This document shows positions 15,418-26,441 of a DNA stretch of 61,242 nt, piece after piece (within the stretch, counting starts at the first letter, position 1; every line of letters starts with the position of its first letter). This DNA comes from Methylobacterium sp. UNC378MF. GTDB taxonomy: Bacteria; Pseudomonadota; Alphaproteobacteria; Rhizobiales; Beijerinckiaceae. The notes under the pieces were generated by a model that made no database searches, was not told the origin of the DNA, and was given only the letters and a program-made list of their open reading frames with translations. The stretch spans positions 1 to 61,242 of the forward strand of contig NZ_FMWU01000034.1 of the NCBI RefSeq assembly GCF_900103195.1. Reading direction: 5' to 3'. Both the position numbers and the translations under genes were made by a program.

Positions 15418-15439
15418 GTCTAGGGTGTTCACCCTAGAC
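15418..15439. promoter_or_regulatory. Perfect palindromic operator between tetR and the BVMO operon
   Basis: Two perfect 10-bp arms, GTCTAGGGTG and CACCCTAGAC, flank a 2-bp centre. The site lies between the TetR start (15405) and the SDR start (15508). Its length and symmetry are typical of TetR operators, and its position would let it control both divergent transcripts. Confidence 0.8.
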
Positions 15440-15507
15440 AATCCGGCCGGCCGGGACTATCCCCCGATGGACGTCCGATCCAGGTCGGCGACACCGGGGG
15501 GCGCGGT

Positions 15508-16353
15508 TTGGCACAGCGGTTCCAGCTCGCGGGGGCGGTTGCCCTGATCACCGGCGCGGCCAGCGGCATCGGCGCGGCCCTCGCCGAGGGCCTCGCCGCG
15601 AAGGGCTGCAACCTTCTCCTGCTGGACCGGGACGAGACCGGCTTGGCGGCCACCGCCGCGAAGATCCGCGGCGTTGCGGTCGAGAGGCGGGTCCTCGATC
15701 TCACCGATGCCGAAGCGATCCGCCTCCTGCCGGACTGGGTGGCGGAGCGGTTCGGGCACCTCGACCTCCTGATCAACAATGCCGGCGTCGCCCTCGGCGG
15801 CCGGTTCGACGAGACGCATCTCGACGATTTCGAGTGGCTGCTCGACATCAACCTCCGTGCCGTCGTGCGGATGTGCCACGCCTTCCTGCCGATGCTGCGC
15901 GCCCGCCCAGCGGCCCAGATCGTCAACCTGTCGAGCCTGTTCGGGCTGATCGCGCCGCCCGGCCAGGTCGCCTATTGCACGAGCAAGTTCGGGGTGCGCG
16001 GCTTCTCCGAGGCCCTCCGGCACGAATATGCCGGCACCGGCCTCGGGGTGACGGTGGTCCATCCGGGCGGCGTGGCCACCGCGATCTCGCGCAACGCCCG
16101 CGGCCGGCGGCCCCCGAGCGATCCCGAGGCGGCCAAGCGCGCGGCCGTGGAAGACGAGAAGGCGCGGGAGGCGTTCGGCAAGCTGCTGACGCTCGCGCCC
16201 GCGGATGCCGCCGCCGCGATCATCCGCGGAATCGAGACTCGATCCCCCCGGATCGTCGTCGGCAAGGACGCCAAGAACGCCGCTCTGATCCAGCGGCTGA
16301 TGCCGGTCAGCTATTGGAAGACGATCGTGCGCCTGTCCGGCGGGACCCTCTGA
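15508..16353 (+). CDS. Short-chain dehydrogenase/reductase
   Basis: This 281-residue NAD(P)-dependent oxidoreductase has the classical SDR architecture: cofactor motif TGAASGIG (residues 15-22), LLINNAGVAL (about 87-96), the catalytic Ser in NLSSLFG (142-143), and YxxxK as Tyr156 and Lys160 in AYCTSKFGV. The acidic residue after beta-2 (LLDRDE) suggests NAD(H) preference. It starts at a TTG with a G-rich stretch before it. Its last base overlaps the start of the hydrolase gene. In the mycobacterial mymA-type cluster an SDR stands beside a hydrolase and a BVMO, where it would interconvert an alcohol and the ketone oxidised by the monooxygenase; the substrate here is unknown. Confidence 0.92.
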   Translation: MAQRFQLAGAVALITGAASGIGAALAEGLAAKGCNLLLLDRDETGLAATAAKIRGVAVERRVLDLTDAEAIRLLPDWVAERFGHLDLLINNAGVALGGRFDETHLDDFEWLLDINLRAVVRMCHAFLPMLRARPAAQIVNLSSLFGLIAPPGQVAYCTSKFGVRGFSEALRHEYAGTGLGVTVVHPGGVATAISRNARGRRPPSDPEAAKRAAVEDEKAREAFGKLLTLAPADAAAAIIRGIETRSPRIVVGKDAKNAALIQRLMPVSYWKTIVRLSGGTL

Positions 16354-17255
16354 TGGCAAGTCTGCGCGCGTATCTCGGGGCCTACATGGTCCGCAGCCGC
16401 GTCCGGGGCCCTTTGTCCCGCGCCCGCGACGCGGCCGCGTTCCGCCGGATCTTCGAGGCGCCGGCCTTCCCGGATCCCAAGGGCGTGACCTACGAGCCGG
16501 GCCTCGTCGGCGGCGTCAAAGGCGAGTGGATCCGACCGAAGGCGGGTCCCGGCCGACGGATGCTCTACATCCATGGCGGCGGCTTCATCGCCTGCTCACC
16601 CCGGACGCACCGCCCCGTCACGGGTGCGCTGGCGAGCCGCGGCTTCACGATCTTCGCGCCCGATTACCGCCTCGCCCCCGAGCACCCGTTCCCCGCCGCG
16701 GTCGACGATGTGGCGGCGGTCTGGGCGGCGTTCAGCGCGGACGGGGCGGCCTGCGTGGCCGGCGAATCGGCTGGCGGCAACCTCGCCCTCGTTCTGATGG
16801 CTGAGGCCCGCACCCGGCGCCTGCCGATGCCCTGGGCGGCGGCCCTGTTCTCCCCCGCCACGGATTTCGTGTCGGAGGGCGGGTCGCGGGTCACCAATGC
16901 ATGGCGCGACGCCATGTTCGATCCGCAGGCGCTTGCGGCGATCCGGCCGATGTATCTGGGCGATGCCGATCCGGCCGACCCACGGATCTCGCCGATCTAC
17001 GGCGACCCGACCGGCTTCCCGCCGCTGCTGTTCCATGTCGGCGCCCGCGAGGTCCTGCGCGACGATTCCGTTCGCATGGCCGAGCGGGCCCGGGCGGCCG
17101 GCGTCGAGACCGAGCTCAAGCTCTTCCCGGTCGTGTCCCACGCCTGGCAATTCGCGGCCAGCATGCTGCCGGAGGCGCGGACGTCCCTCGACGAGGCCGC
17201 GGCCTTCCTGAACGCGCACGCACCACACGCCCCGTCCGGGAGCCCCCTGCGATGA
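16353..17255 (+). CDS. Alpha/beta hydrolase of the hormone-sensitive lipase family
   Basis: This 300-residue esterase has the HSL oxyanion-hole motif YIHGGGFIA (HGGG at 74-77) and the nucleophile elbow GESAGG (Ser139). YRLAPEHPFPAAVDD is the other family hallmark. The catalytic Asp lies in the region HVGAREVLRDDSVRM and the His in VVSHAWQF. It would hydrolyse short esters or lactones in the cytosol. Start and stop are tightly coupled: its ATG overlaps the SDR stop by one base, and its stop overlaps the monooxygenase ATG (ATGA). Next to a BVMO, it would open the ester or lactone produced by that enzyme. Confidence 0.94.
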   Translation: MASLRAYLGAYMVRSRVRGPLSRARDAAAFRRIFEAPAFPDPKGVTYEPGLVGGVKGEWIRPKAGPGRRMLYIHGGGFIACSPRTHRPVTGALASRGFTIFAPDYRLAPEHPFPAAVDDVAAVWAAFSADGAACVAGESAGGNLALVLMAEARTRRLPMPWAAALFSPATDFVSEGGSRVTNAWRDAMFDPQALAAIRPMYLGDADPADPRISPIYGDPTGFPPLLFHVGAREVLRDDSVRMAERARAAGVETELKLFPVVSHAWQFAASMLPEARTSLDEAAAFLNAHAPHAPSGSPLR

Positions 17256-18718
17256 CCGAGCCCGCCTCCGAGATCCTGGCCGTCCTGATCGTCGGCGCCG
17301 GCTTCTCGGGGCTCGCGATGGCAATCCGCTGCCGGCAGGCGGGTATCGGTCCGCTGCAGGTGATCGAGAAGGCCGACGGAATCGGCGGCACGTGGCACGA
17401 CAACACCTATCCGGGGGCGGCCTGCGATATTCCCTCGCACCTCTACTCGCTGTCCTTCGCTCCGAAAGCCGATTGGAGCCGGATGTACGCGCCGCAACCG
17501 GAGATCCTGGCCTACCTGCGGGAGACCGCCGAGCGGAACGGGCTGATGCCTCTGATCCGGCTCGGGACGACGTTCAGGGGTGCGACCTGGGACGAGACGC
17601 GCGGCCTCTGGCAGGTGGAAACGGACCGCGGGCCGATCCTGACGCGGGCGATCGTCTCGGGCATGGGCGGCCTGCACCACCCGGCCTACCCGGACATACC
17701 GGGCCGTGACGCCTTCGCGGGCGCGGCCTTCCACACGGCGGCCTGGGACCATTCCGTCGACCTTACCGGCAAGCGCGTCGGCGTCATCGGCACGGGGGCG
17801 AGCGCGATTCAGGTCGTGCCCGAACTCGCCAAGGTCGCCGCACAGCTCACGCTGTTCCAGCGCACGCCGCCCTGGATCATGCCCAAGCACGATCACGCCA
17901 TTCCCGAAGGCGCGAAGGCGCGCTACCGGCGCCTGCCCCTGGCCCGTCGGCTCGAACGGGCCCGGCTGTTCTGGCTGCACGAGGTGCGCGCCTTCCTGGG
18001 CTTCACCAAGGTCTCGAAGCTCACGGGACAGGCCGAGGCGCTCGCCCGCCGGCATCTCGCGAAAGCCGTGACGGACAAGGACCTGCGGGCGAAGCTCACG
18101 CCCGATTACCGGCTCGGCTGCAAGCGCGTCCTGATCTCCGACGACTATTATCCGACGCTCCAGCGTCCGAACGTCACCCTGGAAACGGACGGCATCGCCC
18201 GGATCACCGAGACCGGCCTCACCACGGAAGCCGGACGGAGCCACGACCTTGACGTGATCGTCTACGCCACCGGGTTCGACGTCACCGCGACTTTCGCGCG
18301 GATGCACCTCGTCGGCCGCGACGGCCTGCGGCTGACGCAAGCTTGGTCCAATGGGATGGGGGCCTATCAGGGCATCACGGTCGCCGGGTTTCCCAACTAC
18401 TTCATGCTGCTCGGGCCCAATTCCGGCCTCGGCCACAACTCGGTCGTGTCGATGATCGAGATCCAGGTGCAGCACGTGCTCGACTGCCTGCAGACCTTGC
18501 GGACGGGCAACCGGGCCATCGAGGTGCGGCCGGAGGCGCAGGCGCGCTTCCTCGACCGGATCCGCAGCCGGATGGCCGACAGCATCTGGCAGGCCGGCGG
18601 CTGCCGGAGCTGGTACCTCGACGCGAGCGGACGCAACACGACGCTGTGGCCGGACTCGGTGATGGCGTACCGCCGGAGTGCGCGACGCGCCCGCCTGTCG
18701 GATTATCGATTGGGGTGA
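17252..18718 (+). CDS. Baeyer-Villiger flavin monooxygenase
   Basis: This 488-residue class B flavoprotein monooxygenase inserts oxygen next to a carbonyl group, giving an ester or lactone at the cost of NADPH and O2. Two Rossmann motifs are present, GAGFSG (15-20, FAD) and GTGASA (180-185, NADPH), and between them lies the BVMO fingerprint FxGxxxHxxxW(P/D) as FAGAAFHTAAWD (155-166). GTWHDNTYPGAACDIPSHLY is the conserved FAD-site segment of this subfamily. It ends the SDR-hydrolase-BVMO operon, about 10 bp before the convergent PIMT gene. Family assignment is firm; the ketone substrate is unknown. Confidence 0.95.
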   Translation: MTEPASEILAVLIVGAGFSGLAMAIRCRQAGIGPLQVIEKADGIGGTWHDNTYPGAACDIPSHLYSLSFAPKADWSRMYAPQPEILAYLRETAERNGLMPLIRLGTTFRGATWDETRGLWQVETDRGPILTRAIVSGMGGLHHPAYPDIPGRDAFAGAAFHTAAWDHSVDLTGKRVGVIGTGASAIQVVPELAKVAAQLTLFQRTPPWIMPKHDHAIPEGAKARYRRLPLARRLERARLFWLHEVRAFLGFTKVSKLTGQAEALARRHLAKAVTDKDLRAKLTPDYRLGCKRVLISDDYYPTLQRPNVTLETDGIARITETGLTTEAGRSHDLDVIVYATGFDVTATFARMHLVGRDGLRLTQAWSNGMGAYQGITVAGFPNYFMLLGPNSGLGHNSVVSMIEIQVQHVLDCLQTLRTGNRAIEVRPEAQARFLDRIRSRMADSIWQAGGCRSWYLDASGRNTTLWPDSVMAYRRSARRARLSDYRLG

Positions 18719-18731
18719 GCGGGACGGGTCC

Positions 18732-19385
18732 TCAGAACGCGAAGCCGGCTTCCGCCGCGAAGGCCTCGAGACCGGGCAGCGAGGCGTCGAACAGCGGGCG
18801 CGCGCCGAAGGCATCGCCGGCGCGCACGAACAGCGTCACCTTGGCGTTGCGGTGCGGGCCCATCACACAGACGAGACGGCCGTCATCCTTGAGCTGCTCC
18901 AGGAGGGCCTGCGGCCGGACCTCGACGCGACCGTTGATCAGGATCACGTCGAAGGGCGCCTGCTTGGGCGCGCCGGAGGCGATCGGGCCCTCCACCACCT
19001 GGGCGGTGGCGCCGAGGCGGGCGCGAGCCTCGGCGGCGAGATCGGGGACCGATTCGAGGGCGGTGACCTGCGCGCCGAGATGCGCCATGATCGCCGCCGC
19101 GTAGCCGGTGCCGCTGGCGACGTCGAGGGCGGCGACACCCGGCCGAACCCGGAGGGCCTGGACCATCCGCGCCAGCACCATCGGCGCCGGGAGGCAGCGG
19201 GTCTCTCCGGCTCCGTCGCCGAAATTCAGGGTCTGGTCGATATACGCGAAGGCCTCACGGCCCTTGGGCACGAAGGCCTCGCGCTTTACGGTGTCGAAGG
19301 CGTCGAGCACCGTGTTGTCGTTCACGTCGAAGGTCCGCAACTGGCAGTCGACCATCATCCGCCGCGCCTGCGCGTAATCGATCAT
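18732..19385 (-). CDS. Protein-L-isoaspartate O-methyltransferase family protein
   Basis: This 217-residue SAM-dependent methyltransferase belongs to the PIMT/Pcm family (COG2518), which repairs damaged isoaspartyl residues. The SAM-binding motif I is ALDVASGTGYAAAIM (about 80-95), preceded by a FAYIDQTLNFGDGAGETRCLPAPMVLARM block that matches the usual PIMT substrate region. The post-motif region is LESVPDLAAEA, and FDVILINGRVE is motif II. This Rhizobiales subfamily lacks a strict ISxPxxVA motif, so activity on isoaspartate is uncertain. I use the ATG at 19385; the longer open frame upstream is not supported. In many Rhizobiales the gene lies just before tolC, but here tolC is 15.7 kb away. 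Confidence 0.88.
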   Translation of the reverse strand: MIDYAQARRMMVDCQLRTFDVNDNTVLDAFDTVKREAFVPKGREAFAYIDQTLNFGDGAGETRCLPAPMVLARMVQALRVRPGVAALDVASGTGYAAAIMAHLGAQVTALESVPDLAAEARARLGATAQVVEGPIASGAPKQAPFDVILINGRVEVRPQALLEQLKDDGRLVCVMGPHRNAKVTLFVRAGDAFGARPLFDASLPGLEAFAAEAGFAF

Positions 19386-19783
19386 CGAACCGTGTCCTCG
19401 AAACGGATCGGAACGCCGCATCGGCCGGGCTCCGGCCCGCGGCCGGCATCCCCGGCCAAGCCTAAGCTTCCCGGACGGGGGGCGTTTTCGGAGATCGTCG
19501 GCCAAAACGCAAGGCGAGGGTACGTGTCGAACGTCGGGTTGGCTCCCGGCCCATCGCCATTCCGGCTGACGACGGAGCGAAATGCGACGCTTCCGGCACG
19601 GTGTCGACAGACGGCTTTCAGCCCCTCGATCGCTCGCCAAAGCCGTCACTCGGCGTCGTGTTACGTCGGCTGCGCGCTGTCGCGCTCGCGTTCATCCGAC
19701 GGGTCGCGCCATTGGCGCGGATCGGTGAATAATGAGTTCAGCATAAGCGGCCGGCCGAGCACCGGTTCGCATCGGGAGACACC
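19386..19783. other. Divergent intergenic region, PIMT / PQQ-dehydrogenase
   Basis: The 398-bp gap separates two divergent genes and should hold both promoters. Open frames here lack recognisable products. GGGAGA lies 6 bases before the dehydrogenase ATG. I see no strong palindrome. Confidence 0.5.
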
Positions 19784-21061
19784 ATGACGCCGATCCGCAC
19801 ACCGACCGTCGCCGGTTCCCTCGCCGTCGCCCTCGCCTGCCTGGGCCTCGGGACGGTGGGATCTTACGTCGCGCACGCACAGGAGACCCCCGCATCCGCG
19901 GCGCCGCCGGCGAGCGTGAAGGCGGTCGAACGCGGTGACGCCCTCTACGGCCGCCCCGAAGGTGGTGCGGCCGCGAAGCTCGCGCCCGTCGCGGGGCCGC
20001 CGCTCGCGACCGCCCCGGCCAAGCTGCCGCTGGACAAGCTCAAGGTGCCGGAAGGCTTCCACGTCGAGGTCTATGCCAGCGGCCTCGCCAATGCCCGCGA
20101 GATGACCCAAGCGCCGGACGGGACGCTGTATGTCGGCACCCGGACCGTGGGCAAGGTCTACGCGGTGCTGCCGGAGGCGGGCCAGGACGGGAAGCGCGTG
20201 GTCAAGACCATTGCGTCGGGCCTGCACCGGCCGAACGGCGTCGCCTTCCATGACGGCGCGCTCTACGTCGCGGAACTCTCGAAGATCTGGCGCTACGACG
20301 ACATCGCCAACCACCTCGACGGCGCGGCGAAGCCGACCCTGGTCTACGACGACCTCCCCAAGGACGAGGCGCATGGCTGGAAGTTCATCGCCATCGGGCC
20401 CGACAACAAGCTCTACGTGCCGATCGGGGCACCGGGCAACATCCTGATGCCGCCGGACACGCACGCGCAGATCCGCCGGATCGACCTCGATGGCAAGAAC
20501 GCCGAGGTCATCGCCCGCGGCGTGCGCAACACGGTCGGCTTCGACTGGAACCCGAAGACCAAGCAGCTCTGGTTCACCGACAACGGCCGAGACTGGGTGT
20601 CGGAGGACATCCCGAACGACGAGCTGAACGTCGTCACCGAGCCGGGCAAGCAGCATTTCGGCTACCCGTTCTGCCACCAGGGCACCTTCACCGATCCGGA
20701 ATACGGCTGGGGCCATTCCTGCGCGGAATTCACCGCGCCGGCGGCGCTCCTCGGCCCCCACACGGCGTCGCTCGGCCTGCGGTTCTACACCGGCACGCAG
20801 TTTCCGGACGCCTACCGGGATGCGATCTTCGTCGCGCGGCACGGGTCCTGGAACCGCACCGCCAAGCTCGGCGGCGACGTGGTCGTGGCCAAACCCGGAT
20901 CGGACGGCAAGATCGCCTCGGTCGAGCCGTTCCTGACCGGCTTCCTCCAGGACAACAAGTATGCCGGCCGTCCGGTCGATGTTCTCGTCGCCAAGGACGG
21001 ATCGCTGCTCGTCTCGGACGATTACAACGGCGCGATCTACCGCGTCAGCTACGGCAAGTGA
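19784..21061 (+). CDS. PQQ-dependent sugar/aldose dehydrogenase (sorbosone dehydrogenase-like)
   Basis: This 425-residue protein has a cleavable signal peptide (about residues 1-32, ending in AHAQ) and then a six-bladed beta-propeller of the soluble glucose/L-sorbosone dehydrogenase fold. Blocks typical of the family are PEGFHVEVYASGLANAREM, GLHRPNGVAFHDGALYVAE, RGVRNTVGFDWNPKT, LWFTDNGRDWVSEDIPNDELN, FGYPFCHQG and VFVARHGSWNR-like IFVARHGSWNR. These residues normally surround PQQ and Ca2+. It is predicted to work in the periplasm and pass electrons to the dihaem cytochrome encoded directly after it (one-base overlap). The sugar or alcohol oxidised cannot be inferred. Confidence 0.9.
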   Translation: MTPIRTPTVAGSLAVALACLGLGTVGSYVAHAQETPASAAPPASVKAVERGDALYGRPEGGAAAKLAPVAGPPLATAPAKLPLDKLKVPEGFHVEVYASGLANAREMTQAPDGTLYVGTRTVGKVYAVLPEAGQDGKRVVKTIASGLHRPNGVAFHDGALYVAELSKIWRYDDIANHLDGAAKPTLVYDDLPKDEAHGWKFIAIGPDNKLYVPIGAPGNILMPPDTHAQIRRIDLDGKNAEVIARGVRNTVGFDWNPKTKQLWFTDNGRDWVSEDIPNDELNVVTEPGKQHFGYPFCHQGTFTDPEYGWGHSCAEFTAPAALLGPHTASLGLRFYTGTQFPDAYRDAIFVARHGSWNRTAKLGGDVVVAKPGSDGKIASVEPFLTGFLQDNKYAGRPVDVLVAKDGSLLVSDDYNGAIYRVSYGK

Positions 21062-21648
21062 TGCGCCGATCGTCACGGGCGATCCGGGGATTGGGACCCA
21101 TCCTCGGCACGGTGCTGGCGGGTGCGGCGCTCGCCGCGCCCGATGCCGCGATGCAGGAGCGCCTCGCGCCCTGCATCGGCTGCCACGGGGCCGGCACCTC
21201 CGGAACCGAGGGGGTGCCCTCCCTCGGCGGTCAGCTCCCGGACTACGTGGTCACGCAGCTCTTCCAATTCCGGGAGAAGCAGCGCGAGGCGCCTCCCATG
21301 AACGACGTCGCCGCCGGGTTCTCCGACGACGATCTGCGGGCCTATGCCGATGCGGTGGCGACCCTGCCGCCGCCCAGCCGGTCCGGACCGGCCGCCGATC
21401 CGGCCCTGGCCGAGCGGGCCCAGGGGCTCGTCGCCAAGCACCAGTGCAATTCCTGCCACGGCTCCGACCTTGCCGGCCGCGACGCGATTCCGCGGATCCG
21501 GGCGCAGCGGGAGGATTATCTCGCCAAGGCGCTCGCCGGCTACAAGTCGAACGCCCGGCCGGGCTACGACCCGGCCATGAACGAGGTCGCGCAGGGGCTC
21601 AGCGAGGGCGACATCGCGGATCTGGCTGCCTACGTGTCGCGGCTCTGA
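21061..21648 (+). CDS. Dihaem c-type cytochrome
   Basis: This 195-residue periplasmic protein has a Sec signal peptide (about 1-26, LGTVLAGAALAAPDAA) and two haem-c sites, CIGCH near residue 39 and CNSCH near residue 132, each at the start of a class I cytochrome c-like domain. PPMNDVAAGF and PAMNEVAQGLSEGDIADLAAYVSRL contain the probable Met ligands. The ATG at 21061 overlaps the last base of the dehydrogenase gene (a GTG at 21058 is also in frame), so translation is coupled. It is most likely the electron acceptor of the PQQ dehydrogenase and donates to a terminal oxidase. Confidence 0.93.
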   Translation: MRRSSRAIRGLGPILGTVLAGAALAAPDAAMQERLAPCIGCHGAGTSGTEGVPSLGGQLPDYVVTQLFQFREKQREAPPMNDVAAGFSDDDLRAYADAVATLPPPSRSGPAADPALAERAQGLVAKHQCNSCHGSDLAGRDAIPRIRAQREDYLAKALAGYKSNARPGYDPAMNEVAQGLSEGDIADLAAYVSRL

Positions 21649-21681
21649 CGGCGCTGTCGTCAGACCACCATCCATGACCTC

Positions 21682-21761
21682 ATCCTGAGGTGCCGAAGCG
21701 CGACGGAGGCTTCGAAGGAGGCCTCCGGTTCACGGGTCGTCCCTGGAGACCGCCTCCGAGG
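21682..21761. repeat. Dispersed palindromic repeat fragment
   Basis: ATCCTGAGGTGCCG at 21682-21695 recurs exactly at 40389-40402. It is followed by a GGAGGC...GCCTCC pair and then CCGCCTC-C-GAGGCGG. Together they look like a degenerate copy of an intergenic palindromic repeat family. The segment lies between the cytochrome stop and the convergent MOSC gene and could act as a bidirectional 3' end. Confidence 0.5.
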
Positions 21762-21819
21762 CGGCTGCGCCGCACCGCACGATGAGGGGATCGGGTTGGA
21801 CGGTCGCCGCGAGCGCGTG

Positions 21820-22587
21820 TCACACCACCCGCAGCGCATCGCCTTTCAGCAGCGCGCCGCCGGCGATCACCTCGGCGTAGACGCCGAGGTCGCGATGACC
21901 GAGGCGCGCGTCGAGGGTCCAGGGGATGTCGCAGTCGCGCATGCCGCTGACCGGGTCGACGTTGGTGGCCGCGCAGCGCACGGTCCGCTTGGTGATCTTG
22001 AGCCGCAGCCCGCTCGGCGCCTCGACCACCTGCCCGACCATGTCCAACTCGGCGAAGGGCGCGAGCCCCTCGACCAGCAGGTTGCCGCGGAAGCGCAGGG
22101 GATCCACGGGCCTGCCGATGTAATCCTCGACCGCCGCCACGCTCGCGCGGTTGATCACCGACACGTAGCCGGTCGGCGAATCCGTGAAGCGGTATTGCGG
22201 CGGGGCGGCGAGGACCTTCGGCTCGCCGCGCAGGCTCTCGGGGACGAAGAGCCGCATCAGATCCGCCAGGCCCGCGCGCCCGGCCTCGGTGTCGAGGCGG
22301 AAGGCCTGCGCCTCGCCGGAGCCCTCCACGGTGAGCGTCGCCGTGGCATCGTCGTAGCGGGTGCGCAACCGGGCCAGGGCCTCGTCGCGCATGAGCATCA
22401 GGTACTTGGTCTTGGGCTGGTGCCGAGGCGCGACCTCGTTGAAGCCCGAGGGGCCGTTCTCGATGGCATAGAGCCGGTCGCCCGGGAAGAAGCCGCTGGT
22501 CTCCAGCTCCGCCCGCTCGACGGGTTCGGGGCTCAGGCCCTTCACCGGATAGCGATACAGGGCGCTGACATGAATCAATGCGGTCAT
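21820..22587 (-). CDS. MOSC domain-containing protein
   Basis: This 255-residue protein has the N-terminal MOSC beta-barrel domain (LYRYPVKGLSPEPVERAEL, FFPGDRLYAIENGPSGFNE, about 1-110) and the C-terminal MOSC sulfurase domain with RFRGNLLVEGLAPFAE and KRTVRCAATNVDPVSGMRD. Arg-Cys in the last block is the conserved Cys that carries or reduces sulfur in mARC and YcbX/YiiM-type proteins. It probably binds molybdopterin and reduces N-hydroxylated compounds or transfers sulfur; no fused ferredoxin domain is present. An apparent 858-residue frame upstream is only the shadow of clpB. The start at 22587 faces clpB, giving a divergent promoter region. Confidence 0.9.
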   Translation of the reverse strand: MTALIHVSALYRYPVKGLSPEPVERAELETSGFFPGDRLYAIENGPSGFNEVAPRHQPKTKYLMLMRDEALARLRTRYDDATATLTVEGSGEAQAFRLDTEAGRAGLADLMRLFVPESLRGEPKVLAAPPQYRFTDSPTGYVSVINRASVAAVEDYIGRPVDPLRFRGNLLVEGLAPFAELDMVGQVVEAPSGLRLKITKRTVRCAATNVDPVSGMRDCDIPWTLDARLGHRDLGVYAEVIAGGALLKGDALRVV

Positions 22588-22637
22588 GCGCGGAGCGTGG
22601 CCCTGAATTGATCCGTCGCGCAAGAGCTTCACCGCCC

Positions 22638-22665
22638 CTTGTGGTGCCCAATTGCAACACCACAT
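22638..22665 (+). promoter_or_regulatory. clpB: Candidate heat-shock (sigma-32) promoter of clpB
   Basis: CTTGTGG (22638-22644), a 15-bp spacer and CCACAT (22660-22665) approximate the RpoH consensus CTTGAA...CCCCAT. The site is 121 bp upstream of the clpB ATG. It overlaps a perfect 7-bp inverted repeat, TGTGGTG (22640-22646) and CACCACA (22658-22664), so an operator is an alternative reading. Confidence 0.45.
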
Positions 22666-22785
22666 CGGGTCTACCGGCGGCCACCACGGCGCCGGGGCCC
22701 TCGCGCGGCGGATAGCCGGAGGGCGACGTTTCGGTGGCGCCGCGCCTCTCATCGGGCGGCGGATGCCGGTACGGGAGGGTTGTGC

Positions 22786-25410
<2,625 letters not shown>

Positions 25411-25434
25411 GCGGTTCGTCGGCGACGACGAGAA

Positions 25435-25473
25435 GGGGCGGCGCGCCACATCGTGGTGCGCCGCCCCTCTTTT
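25435..25473 (+). terminator. Rho-independent terminator of clpB
   Basis: GGGGCGGCGCGCCAC pairs with GTGGTGCGCCGCCCC (one G-U) around an ATC loop and is followed by TCTTTT. It begins 25 bp after the clpB stop. Confidence 0.9.
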
Positions 25474-25532
25474 CATGCCTCTGAAGCGAGGGCTGTCATA
25501 CGGTTTCCGTTAGTTCTGGCTGAGTCCGGACC

Positions 25533-26441
25533 TCAATCAAGGCGCTCGACGCGCCGGATCGCCCGCGCCAGATCGGCCGCCTGATTTCGATCCCGACAGA
25601 TCAGCCAGAGGTCGTCATGGGCCGACAGCTCCGCGTCGAACAGGTCGGCGAAGGCGGCCGGCGGGTCGCCGAGGTCGGGCCAGTGGAACAGGCGGAAGCC
25701 GAGCGCCTCGAACAGGGGCAGGATCGGGCCAAGGTCCCACAAGCGGTTGTTGCTCAAGGTCGCGTCGAGGCGTCCAGTGGCCAGGAGCGCGGCGTCCGAG
25801 ATCGCGCCGCCCTCGCTCCAGGGGAACCAGCCGCGGCCGTAATCCAGGATATAGCGCTGCGCCGTGACCGACAGCCAGCCGACATGGCCGGTCCGGCGCT
25901 CCGACCGCTCGAGCGGCCGCAACGCCGCAACCATGCGGCCGCCGCGTGTCGGCGCCCAGAAGGCGCGGCCCGCGCTCGCCGCCAGAAGGATGCCCTCCGT
26001 CGCCTCCGCGGGTACGCTCCGGGCCGGCTCCGAGCGATCCTCGTTCCAGGCCGGAAGGCTCATCACGCAGGCCCGGGGCCAGCCGGCGCGGCAGGCCGCC
26101 ACCATCACGCCCCAGCCTGACAGGCCGCCCGCGAAGGGCCGGGTGCCGTCGATCGGGTCGCCCACGAAGGTCCAGGTCTCGCGGGCAAGCATCGCCCGGG
26201 CCGCCGCATGCCCGAGATCCTCCGCCGTCTCCTCCTCGATCAGGTCGGGGCCGAACCGCGCGTGCAGCAACCGGCTGACGGCGAGATCGGCCTCGGTCAG
26301 GGCCTGGCCGAGATCCGGGCCCTTGTTGCTCATCGCAAGGCCGGTCGCCCGCATGGCGAGGGCCAGCGGCGCCGCCTCCTCGGCGAAGGCGAGCATCTGC
26401 GCGAAGACATCGGATTCGGGCGTGGCGGGCGAGATCGTCAT
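25533..26441 (-). CDS. Inositol monophosphatase-family phosphatase
   Basis: This 302-residue protein belongs to the Mg2+-dependent IMPase/FIG fold. The metal-binding motif ALTEADLAVSRLL supplies the first acidic residues, and FVGDPIDGTRPFAGGLSGWGVMVA contains the conserved DPIDGT. The C-terminal second motif WDLGPILPLFEALGFRLF matches the WDxAA-type helix. Family members dephosphorylate inositol-1-phosphate, histidinol phosphate, fructose-1,6-bisphosphate or PAP, and the substrate cannot be chosen here. Its start overlaps the Nudix gene stop by four bases, so the two are cotranscribed with the Nudix gene first. Confidence 0.88.
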   Translation of the reverse strand: MTISPATPESDVFAQMLAFAEEAAPLALAMRATGLAMSNKGPDLGQALTEADLAVSRLLHARFGPDLIEEETAEDLGHAAARAMLARETWTFVGDPIDGTRPFAGGLSGWGVMVAACRAGWPRACVMSLPAWNEDRSEPARSVPAEATEGILLAASAGRAFWAPTRGGRMVAALRPLERSERRTGHVGWLSVTAQRYILDYGRGWFPWSEGGAISDAALLATGRLDATLSNNRLWDLGPILPLFEALGFRLFHWPDLGDPPAAFADLFDAELSAHDDLWLICRDRNQAADLARAIRRVERLD

